Assembly (NCBI RefSeq): GCF_020782245.1
Contig: NZ_JAJGNP010000011.1
Coordinates: 61,815 to 125,814 of the forward strand
Direction: 5' to 3'
Origin: Sphingobium soli
GTDB taxonomy: Bacteria; Pseudomonadota; Alphaproteobacteria; Sphingomonadales; Sphingomonadaceae
Length of the DNA: 64,000 nucleotides
The stretch's first letter is position 1, and each line of letters opens with the position of its first letter. Below are positions 57,682-64,000 of the stretch, piece by piece. Made by a program: the position numbers and the translations under genes. The notes beneath the pieces were generated by a model. That model saw only the letters and a list, made by a program, of their open reading frames with translations, was not told the DNA's origin and made no database searches.

Positions 57682-58590
57682 ATGCGCGCTCTTCTGTTAC
57701 CGTTATCGCTGTCTCTCGTCGTCCTGCCCGTCACCGCCGACGCCGCCGAGGACGCATTGCTGCCCGCATCCGTTCGCGAAATGCTGGAAGCGGCGATCGC
57801 CAATGGCAACGAAACCGACATCGCGACCGTCGCGAAGATCGCCAAGCAGACAAATCCCCAGTCCGCCGATCAGATTCAGAGGATGGTCAACAGCTGGAAA
57901 GAACGAACCAAGGCGACGCACGAAACCGTCATCCGCGAAGCCGGCATCGGCGACCTGTGGACCGGCCGGATCGAGGCCGGAGGTTTCCGTTCGACGGGGT
58001 CGACCAGCGAACTGGGCATCAGCGCATCGGCCACTGCGACACGCACCGGCATCCAGTGGACGCATAAACTGACAGCGAGCGCGGATTACCGCCGCGCCAA
58101 TGGCGTCACATCGCGCGAACGCTATTTTGCCGGCTATGAACCACGTTACGAGTTCGATCCGCGCGGCTTCGCCTACGGCCTGGCGCAGTTCGAAAGGGAC
58201 ACTTCAATCGGTTATGACGAGCGCTACACCGCGTCGGCAGGAATCGGGTACAAGCTGATCGTCAGCAAGCCTGTGGATCTGTCGGCCGACATCGGCCCAT
58301 CGATACGTCATGTGAAATATCTGATCGGAGAACGCGAAACCAAATTGGGCGCGCGCGGATCCATGGCGCTGGCCTGGCGCGCCAGTCCGACGCTGACCTT
58401 CAAGCAGACCGCATCTGGCTATGCCGAAAGCGACGTCTATACACTCAACGCCCTGACTTCACTGGAAACAAAAGTGAGCACCCGCTGGTCGGCTGCCTTT
58501 TCCTACAACATCCAATATGAATCTGAAACAGTATTGGCCGCCCGCGACTTCGATACGCTGAGCCGTCTGACCCTGACATATGATTTCTGA
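57682..58590 (+). CDS. DUF481 family outer-membrane protein (YdiY-like)
   Basis: A 302-residue exported protein with a signal peptide ('LLLPLSLSLVVLPVTADA'). Residues ~25-85 are helical; residues ~90-302 are a run of alternating amphipathic strands ending in the C-terminal aromatic 'LTYDF', the pattern of an outer-membrane beta-barrel. The DUF481 family has no assigned function; E. coli YdiY is an acid-induced member. It follows rppH by 54 bp on the same strand. Confidence 0.88.
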   Translation: MRALLLPLSLSLVVLPVTADAAEDALLPASVREMLEAAIANGNETDIATVAKIAKQTNPQSADQIQRMVNSWKERTKATHETVIREAGIGDLWTGRIEAGGFRSTGSTSELGISASATATRTGIQWTHKLTASADYRRANGVTSRERYFAGYEPRYEFDPRGFAYGLAQFERDTSIGYDERYTASAGIGYKLIVSKPVDLSADIGPSIRHVKYLIGERETKLGARGSMALAWRASPTLTFKQTASGYAESDVYTLNALTSLETKVSTRWSAAFSYNIQYESETVLAARDFDTLSRLTLTYDF

Positions 58591-58648
58591 CATGCGTAAT
58601 TTTCGTGCGGGGGTGGAGCGCCGTTCCAGCCTCTGATAGACAAAGGGC

Positions 58649-59875
58649 ATGACCCGATTGTCTGTGGAAGAAGAACGACTGCTGGACCATGCGGCTGCCG
58701 CGCCGATGCTGGAGCAGGTGCAGCAATGGGCGATGATCAACAGCGGATCGCGCAATATCGACGGCCTTGCGCACATGGCGACGATGCTGGCCGACGCATT
58801 CAGCGCCCTGCCCGGCGACGTGACGCTTGTTGATCCCGCCCCCGTAGAGAGCATCGCGCCCGATGGCCGTGTACAGCCGCTCGTCCATGGTCAGCATCTG
58901 CTCCTATCCGTGCGGCCCGCGGCAGCCACACGCCTGTTGCTGACCGGGCATATGGATACGGTCTTCGCGATCGATCATCCGTTTCAGAACCAGCGCTGGC
59001 TGGAACCCGGCATCCTCAATGGACCGGGCGTCGCGGACATGAAAGGCGGCATAGCGGTCATGCTCGCTGCGCTGTCAGCACTGGAAGCGACCGGCGTGGT
59101 CGATCATGTCGGCTATGACGTGGTCATCAACAGCGACGAAGAAGTGGGCAGCGCATCGTCAGCCGCGTTGCTGCGCGACAGGGCGGCAGGCAAATTGGCC
59201 GCCTTCACCTATGAACCGGCGCTGCCGGACGGGACTTTGGCGGGCGCGAGAGCGGGCAGCGGTAATTTTTCCGTGATCGTCACGGGCCGCAGCGCCCATG
59301 CCGGTCGCAACCCCGACGATGGCCGCAACGCCCTGCTCGCAGCGGCGGACCTGGCCCTTCGCCTCAAGGCCGCCAGCGGATCCGGCTTTTCCTGCAACCC
59401 GGCCAGGATTGATGGTGGCGGTCCAAACAATGTCGTGCCGGACCATGCTGTCCTGCGCGTCAATTTCCGCCCTCGCACGCCCGATGACGAACAGGCAGCG
59501 CGCGCCTTGATCGATCGCGCCATGGCCGACATCGCGCGTGATCATGACGTCACGCTCCACCTTCACGGCGGGTTTGGCCGCCCGCCCAAGCCCATGGACG
59601 CCAAGGCCGAACGGCTGTTCGGCTTGGTCAGGCAATGCGGCGCAGACCTTGGCCTGTCGATCGGATGGCGCGATACGGGCGGGGTGTGCGATGGTAATAA
59701 TATTGCCGCCTGCGGCGTACCGGTTGTCGATACCATGGGCGTGCGCGGTGGCAGCATTCACAGCGACGCGGAATTTCTATTGGCCGACAGCCTGCCCGAA
59801 CGCGCGCGGCTGTCGGGGCTTTCCCTGTGGCGTATCGCGCAGGGCCAGTTTCAACCGGGACAAGAGAGAGGATGA
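58649..59875 (+). CDS. M20 family metallohydrolase, linked to the ast genes
   Basis: A 408-residue di-zinc hydrolase of the M20/carboxypeptidase G2 group. Metal ligands are visible in 'LTGHMDTVF' (His, Asp), 'GVADMKGG' (bridging Asp), 'NSDEEVGS' (catalytic Glu and Glu ligand) and 'GGSIHSDAEF' (His). A lid domain lies at ~190-310 ('GRSAHAGRNPDDGRNALL'). It sits 4 bp before astA, so it is in the arginine succinyltransferase operon; it could desuccinylate an intermediate or product in place of AstE, but this is an inference. Confidence 0.87.
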   Translation: MTRLSVEEERLLDHAAAAPMLEQVQQWAMINSGSRNIDGLAHMATMLADAFSALPGDVTLVDPAPVESIAPDGRVQPLVHGQHLLLSVRPAAATRLLLTGHMDTVFAIDHPFQNQRWLEPGILNGPGVADMKGGIAVMLAALSALEATGVVDHVGYDVVINSDEEVGSASSAALLRDRAAGKLAAFTYEPALPDGTLAGARAGSGNFSVIVTGRSAHAGRNPDDGRNALLAAADLALRLKAASGSGFSCNPARIDGGGPNNVVPDHAVLRVNFRPRTPDDEQAARALIDRAMADIARDHDVTLHLHGGFGRPPKPMDAKAERLFGLVRQCGADLGLSIGWRDTGGVCDGNNIAACGVPVVDTMGVRGGSIHSDAEFLLADSLPERARLSGLSLWRIAQGQFQPGQERG

Positions 59876-59879
59876 CCGC

Positions 59880-60899
59880 TTGAGCTTCATCATGCGCATC
59901 GCGCGCGCGGACGATTTACAGACGCTATATGAAATGGCCAAGCTTACTGGCGGCGGATTTACGAATTTGCCGCCCGATCGCGCGTCCCTGTCGGCGAAGC
60001 TTGAACGGACGGAAAAGGCGCTCGCGCGCACGAGCGAAGGCATCGAGGACGAACTGATCGTCATGGTGCTGGAGAATGTCGAAACGAGGCAAGTGCGCGG
60101 CACATGCCAGATTTACTCGACCGTCGGGCAAAACTGGCCCTTTTATTCCTATCGCCTTGGCATGCTGACTCAGCATAGTCGCGAACTGGGTCGCACCTTT
60201 CGCGCGCAGATGCTTTCGCTGACCACCGATCTGGAAGGGTCCGTCGAAGTGGGCGGCCTGTTTCTTCATCCGCGCGAACGGGCGGAAGGCCTGGGGCTGT
60301 TGCTGGCGCGCAGCCGCTACCTCTATATCCGCAATCACCGCGCGCGCTTTGGCGACCGGGTCATCGCCGAACTGCGCGGCGTCATTGACGAGGCGGGCGG
60401 GTCGCCCTTTTGGGATGGCTTGGCGGGCCGGTTCTTCGGCATGAGCTTTCAGGAGGCCGATGAATTCAACGCCGTCAACGGCAACCAGTTCATCGCCGAC
60501 CTGATGCCCAAGACGCCCATCTACACCGCGATGCTGCCCGATAGTGCCCGCGCTGTCATTGGCCTGCCCCACCCCAATGGCCGCGCCGCGATGCGGATGC
60601 TGGATACCGAAGGGTTTGAAAATGCCGGCTATGTCGATATTTTCGACGGGGGGCCGACCATGGTTGGTCAGGTCGATCAGTTAAAAACCATCGCCGCCGC
60701 GCGCGACGTCACGCTGGCCGCCACGCATGAAAGCGGCGGGCAGAAAATGCTGATAGCCTGTGGGCAGCTTGCCGATTATCGCTGCACCTGGGGGCTTATC
60801 GAAGAGCACGCGGATGGTGCCATTTCGCTCGACGCCGGAAGCGTCAAGCGGATCGGCCTTGAAATCGGGAACCGCTTCACCATGGCGGGTCGGGCATGA
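59880..60899 (+). CDS. astA: Arginine N-succinyltransferase
   Basis: A 339-residue enzyme that transfers succinyl from succinyl-CoA to arginine, step 1 of the AST pathway of arginine catabolism. The family blocks are 'RIARADDLQTLYEMAKLTGG', 'YSTVGQNWPFYSYRLGMLTQ', 'LFLHPRERAEGLGLLLARSR' and 'FIADLMPKTPIYTAMLP'. The start is TTG at 59880, nine bases after AGAGG; the ATG at 59892 has no ribosome site. Its stop overlaps the astB start (ATGA). Confidence 0.95.
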   Translation: MSFIMRIARADDLQTLYEMAKLTGGGFTNLPPDRASLSAKLERTEKALARTSEGIEDELIVMVLENVETRQVRGTCQIYSTVGQNWPFYSYRLGMLTQHSRELGRTFRAQMLSLTTDLEGSVEVGGLFLHPRERAEGLGLLLARSRYLYIRNHRARFGDRVIAELRGVIDEAGGSPFWDGLAGRFFGMSFQEADEFNAVNGNQFIADLMPKTPIYTAMLPDSARAVIGLPHPNGRAAMRMLDTEGFENAGYVDIFDGGPTMVGQVDQLKTIAAARDVTLAATHESGGQKMLIACGQLADYRCTWGLIEEHADGAISLDAGSVKRIGLEIGNRFTMAGRA

Positions 60900-62155
60900 G
60901 CATCACCGAAATCAATTTTGACGGTCTCATCGGTCCCAGTCACAATTATGCGGGCCTCAGCCTCGGCAACCTTGCTTCCGCGCGCAATGCTGGCGCAGTG
61001 TCGCAGCCCCGCGCCGCCGCCTTGCAGGGACTGGAAAAGATGCGGGGCAATGTGGCGCTCGGTCTGAAGCAGGGCCTCTTCCTGCCGCAATGGCGCCCCG
61101 ATGGCGACTGGCTGGCTCGGTTGGGGACCGATGTGTCGGGCGCCGAGCCGCATATTCGCGCCGCCGCCATGTCAGCCTCCTCAATGTGGGCGGCCAATGC
61201 GGCGACGGTGTCTCCTGCTGCTGATACGCGCGATGGGCGCGCGCACATGACCGTCGCCAATCTCGTCACCATGCCGCATCGCAGCCATGAATGGCCACAG
61301 ACACTGGCGCAGCTGCGCCTAGCCTTTTCCGATACGCGCAGCTTTGCCGTGCATGATCCTGTGCCCCCGCCCTTTGGCGATGAAGGCGCGGCCAATCACA
61401 TGCGCCTCGCCGAACGCCATGACGTGCCGGGGGTAGAGGTCTTCGTCTATGGCCAGTCGGGCGGCCCCTTCCCCGCCCGCCAGCATGTGGAGGCCAGCAA
61501 GGCGGTCGCGCGGCTGCATGGTCTGGACCCAGCGCGCAGCCTGTTCGTCCAGCAATCGGAGGAAGCGATCGCCGCCGGCGCATTCCATAACGACGTGGTC
61601 GCCGTTGCGAATGAGCGCGTGCTCTTTACCCATGAGCAGGCCTTCGCGGACAAGGACGCCTTCTATACCGCCCTGCGGGACGCGCTGCCCTGCGTGGAGA
61701 TCGTCGAAGTGCCAGCGAGCGCGGTCAGCCTGGCCGATGCGATCCGCAGCTACCTCTTCAACGCGCAGCTCGTTACCCTGCCCGACGGCGTCATGGCGTT
61801 GGTGCTGCCGACAGAAGCCAAGGACACGCCAGCCGTATGGACTTGGTTGCATCAGATGATCGCGGGCAATGGCCCGATCCGCCGCATTATTCCCGTGGAT
61901 GTCCGCCAGTCCATGGCCAATGGCGGTGGTCCGGCCTGCCTGCGGCTGCGCGTGGTGGCTGATCCGGCCACAATCGACCCGCGCTTTTTGCTCGACGAGC
62001 GCAAGCTGGACGAAATTGCCCGGATCGTCGCGACCTACTGGCCAGAGGAAATCGCGCCGGATGACTTGGGCGACACTCGCCTTATCGCCCGGATCGAGCA
62101 ATCATGGTTAACGCTTGTTGACCATTTGCAGCTTTCGGGCGATCTTCTTCCCTGA
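60896..62155 (+). CDS. astB: N-succinylarginine dihydrolase
   Basis: A 419-residue pentein-fold hydrolase that splits succinylarginine to succinylornithine, ammonia and CO2. The N-terminus is 'EINFDGLIGPSHNYAGLSLG'; the catalytic His lies in 'GAFHNDVVAVANERVLFTHE' and the catalytic Cys in 'NGGGPACLRLRVV'. ATGA overlap with astA. astC, astD and astE are not in this window. Confidence 0.96.
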   Translation: MSITEINFDGLIGPSHNYAGLSLGNLASARNAGAVSQPRAAALQGLEKMRGNVALGLKQGLFLPQWRPDGDWLARLGTDVSGAEPHIRAAAMSASSMWAANAATVSPAADTRDGRAHMTVANLVTMPHRSHEWPQTLAQLRLAFSDTRSFAVHDPVPPPFGDEGAANHMRLAERHDVPGVEVFVYGQSGGPFPARQHVEASKAVARLHGLDPARSLFVQQSEEAIAAGAFHNDVVAVANERVLFTHEQAFADKDAFYTALRDALPCVEIVEVPASAVSLADAIRSYLFNAQLVTLPDGVMALVLPTEAKDTPAVWTWLHQMIAGNGPIRRIIPVDVRQSMANGGGPACLRLRVVADPATIDPRFLLDERKLDEIARIVATYWPEEIAPDDLGDTRLIARIEQSWLTLVDHLQLSGDLLP

Positions 62156-62178
62156 CGGGGCGACCAGCCAATGGGACG

Positions 62179-62397
62179 ATGATGGAACGGATCAAGGGCC
62201 TTTTCACGATCAAGACCAAGTTCGAGGCGTTTCTCATTATCTATGCGCTCGCGCTTGGCGCGACTGAACGTGGCGCCGTTTACGTCCAGCAATATCCCGG
62301 ATTCGGCGGCCAGTTGCTGGCGTTGGCCTGTACGGGCGCGGTATTCATGGCCGGCGGTAAGATCATTGACGCTGTGGAGTATCAGCGCGGGCTTTGA
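62179..62397 (+). CDS. Small conserved-looking membrane protein, function unknown
   Basis: A 72-residue protein I cannot assign. It has two hydrophobic stretches ('FLIIYALALGATERGAVYV' is semi-hydrophobic; 'GQLLALACTGAVFMAGGKII' is clearly so) and starts 'MMERIKGLFTIKTKFEAF'. It begins 23 bp after astB and ends 36 bp before cobQ on the same strand, so it may belong to either unit. Codon use fits its neighbours, which favours a real gene. ATG at 62179 and 62182 are both possible. Confidence 0.65.
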   Translation: MMERIKGLFTIKTKFEAFLIIYALALGATERGAVYVQQYPGFGGQLLALACTGAVFMAGGKIIDAVEYQRGL

Positions 62398-62433
62398 GTT
62401 GCACTGCCGGTCCCGGTCGGGCAAGAGCGCGCG

Positions 62434-63891
62434 ATGGGCGCGATCATGTTGCAGGGGACCGGCTCTGACGTCGGCAAATCGGTTCTGGTCGCGGGGCTGT
62501 GCCGGGCATTGAGGCTTCGGGGCCATAACGTGCGCCCCTTCAAACCCCAGAATATGTCGAACAACGCGGCTGTCACAGTCGATGGCGGAGAAATTGGCCG
62601 CGCCCAGGCACTCCAGGCGATAGCCTGCGGCGTTCCCGCGCATACGGACATGAACCCGGTGCTGCTGAAACCGCAGGCCGACCGCAGTTCCCAACTGATC
62701 GTGCATGGGCAGGTGCGCGGGACATTGGGATCGGGCAATTTCCGAGCCGCTCGCGGCGCGCTGCTGGACGAAGTGCTTGAAAGCTATCACCGGCTGCGCG
62801 GCCAATGTGACATCGTCGTGGTGGAGGGCGCTGGCTCCCCTGCCGAAATCAATCTGCGCGCTGGCGATATCGCCAATATGGGCTTTGCGCGCGCCGCCGA
62901 TGTTCCCGTCATATTGGTCGGCGACATAGACAGGGGCGGTGTTATCGCGGCGGTCGTCGGCACGCGCGCCGTGCTCGATGCCGCCGATGCAGCCATGATC
63001 CGCGGCTTCCTGATCAACAAATTCCGTGGCGACCTGTCCCTGTTCGAGGATGGCTATCGCCAGATTGCGGAGCGTTCGGGCTGGCGGGGCTTCGGCGTCG
63101 TTCCCTGGCTGAATGCCGTCGCGCGGCTACCCAGTGAAGATGCGGTGGTGCTCGAGCGCCCAGTTGCCTCCATAGAAGCGCCGATCGTCATCGCCTGCCC
63201 AGTATTACCGCGCATCTCCAATTTCGATGATCTCGACCCGTTGAAGCTGGAGCCGGCCGTCGACCTACGCATGATCGGGCCTGGCCAACCCATTCCGGGT
63301 GATGCTGCGCTCGTGATCCTGCCCGGGTCGAAGGCTACGATCGCGGACATGCGCGCGATGGTCGAACAGGGCTGGGATATCGACATACGCGCGCACCATC
63401 GCAGAGGCGGCGCCGTGCTGGGGCTTTGCGGCGGCTATCAGATGCTGGGCCGGACGATCCGCGATCCCGACGGCATCGAAGGCTCGGTGCGCGAGATCAA
63501 CGGTTTGGGCCTGCTTGAGGTGGACACCATTCTTGTCGGTGCCAAGACGCTGGAACAGGTCCGCGGCCGCGCGCTGACAGCAGATTTTCACGGCTATGAA
63601 ATGCATATGGGTCGCACCGAGGGGCCAGGCTGCGCGCGACCCTTTGCGATACTGGGAAACAAGCCGGACGGGGCGATCAGCCCGGACGGGCGCGTGATGG
63701 GGAGCTATGTCCATGGCCTTCTCGCCAGCACGCAGTTGCGCGCCGCCTTGCTGCAACGCATTGGTGCGACGTCGGCCAAAGCCGATTATGACAGATCAGT
63801 GGAAGACTCTCTGGATACGCTTGCCGCACATCTGGAACGGCATTGCGACATTGACGCCATGGTCGCGCTGGCCAGGGGGGAAAACAAATAG
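62434..63891 (+). CDS. cobQ: Adenosylcobyric acid synthase (glutamine-hydrolysing)
   Basis: A 485-residue amidotransferase that converts adenosylcobyrinic acid diamide to cobyric acid in B12 synthesis. The N-terminal dethiobiotin-synthetase-like ATPase has 'GTGSDVGKSVLVAGLCRAL' and 'RPFKPQNMSNNA'; the C-terminal class I glutaminase domain has the nucleophile in 'VLGLCGGYQMLG' and a His near 'GSYVHGL'. Start is ATG 62434; ATG 62446 would fit too. No cobalamin riboswitch fits in the short upstream gap, and no other cob gene is adjacent. Confidence 0.95.
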   Translation: MGAIMLQGTGSDVGKSVLVAGLCRALRLRGHNVRPFKPQNMSNNAAVTVDGGEIGRAQALQAIACGVPAHTDMNPVLLKPQADRSSQLIVHGQVRGTLGSGNFRAARGALLDEVLESYHRLRGQCDIVVVEGAGSPAEINLRAGDIANMGFARAADVPVILVGDIDRGGVIAAVVGTRAVLDAADAAMIRGFLINKFRGDLSLFEDGYRQIAERSGWRGFGVVPWLNAVARLPSEDAVVLERPVASIEAPIVIACPVLPRISNFDDLDPLKLEPAVDLRMIGPGQPIPGDAALVILPGSKATIADMRAMVEQGWDIDIRAHHRRGGAVLGLCGGYQMLGRTIRDPDGIEGSVREINGLGLLEVDTILVGAKTLEQVRGRALTADFHGYEMHMGRTEGPGCARPFAILGNKPDGAISPDGRVMGSYVHGLLASTQLRAALLQRIGATSAKADYDRSVEDSLDTLAAHLERHCDIDAMVALARGENK

Positions 63892-63926
63892 GAAAAAGGC
63901 AGCCACCGCTGCCCCGAAGGAGGAAA

Positions 63927-64000
63927 TGGCGCACCCGGAACGATTCGAACGTCCGACCCTCAGATTCGTAGTCTGATGCTCTATCCAGCTGAGCTACGGG
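63927..64000 (-). tRNA. tRNA-Arg (anticodon ACG), cut by window edge
   Basis: On the minus strand the sequence shows a normal D-arm, the anticodon stem CAGA/TCTG around CTACGAA (anticodon ACG), the T-arm with GTTCGAATC, and an encoded 3' CCA (63927-63929). Only about three bases of the 5' acceptor strand lie beyond the window. The ACG anticodon would be edited to ICG to read CGN codons. Confidence 0.95.

Noticed and set aside
62398..62433. Cobalamin riboswitch before cobQ
   Set aside because: The gap is 36 bp, far too short, and nothing like the B12 box is seen.

Overview
The window is a chromosomal segment of a GC-rich alphaproteobacterium, most likely a member of the Sphingomonadaceae (Sphingobium/Sphingomonas type). 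The assignment rests on the proteins (MucR/Ros regulator, alphaproteobacterial Fur, Fe-S type PurF, PA0069-type radical SAM protein, the nfu-tsaB-rimI-mucR-fur-plsC-miaB-phoH-ybeY-corC order), on a GTTC-N7-GTTC LexA box, on a ROSE-type RNA thermometer before a small heat-shock gene, and on short palindromic intergenic repeats of a kind common in sphingomonads. Nearly all of it is core genome: there is no insertion sequence, prophage, CRISPR array or plasmid function.

Layout. 1-1.7 kb: end of rpsA, ihfB, tRNA-Leu(UAA). 1.9-5.3 kb: a Kef-type antiporter, a glutaminase and a DNA-repair methyltransferase. 5.3-11.8 kb: an RND multidrug efflux operon (adaptor, pump, outer-membrane channel) with a divergent TetR regulator and a perfect 20-bp palindrome between them. 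11.8-17.4 kb: glycosyltransferase, M16 protease, RhlE-type helicase. 17.7-26 kb: a stress-type flavin protein, then the Fe-S/tRNA-modification/RNA-processing/regulator cluster. 26-35.5 kb: a DUF2142 membrane protein, PAP2 phosphatase, pyruvate dehydrogenase parts (lpdA, thioesterase, E2), a universal stress protein, RNase R and an SOS-boxed radical SAM gene. 35.7-36.3 kb: a small, less GC-rich island with an unrecognised lipoprotein gene and a strange tRNA-Leu-like gene. 36.3-46.9 kb: dnaE, a GGDEF diguanylate cyclase, lolCD, a probable small RNA, the thermometer-controlled hsp20 and kup. 47-51.8 kb: cytochrome c maturation operon ccmCDEFGHI (ccmAB absent). 52-57.6 kb: purF, a short-chain dehydrogenase, cyclopropane synthase, photolyase, rppH. 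57.7-64 kb: an outer-membrane DUF481 protein, an arginine succinyltransferase cluster (M20 hydrolase, astA, astB), a small membrane protein, cobQ and a tRNA-Arg cut by the window edge.

Functional links. The efflux operon forms one tripartite pump under local repressor control. The ccm genes overlap by one to four bases almost throughout, so they are translated as a chain that assembles c-type cytochromes. lpdA and the E2 gene supply two of the three pyruvate dehydrogenase components. Genes for DNA damage (ogt, phr, the LexA-boxed radical SAM gene, dnaE) are scattered but frequent.

The least ordinary parts are non-coding: a tRNA-Leu-like gene whose anticodon arm has only a 4-nt loop, a strong terminator with no gene in front of it (candidate small RNA), the ROSE thermometer, the SOS box embedded in a probably leaderless promoter, and several paired inverted intergenic repeats. 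I found no clearly new multi-gene system.
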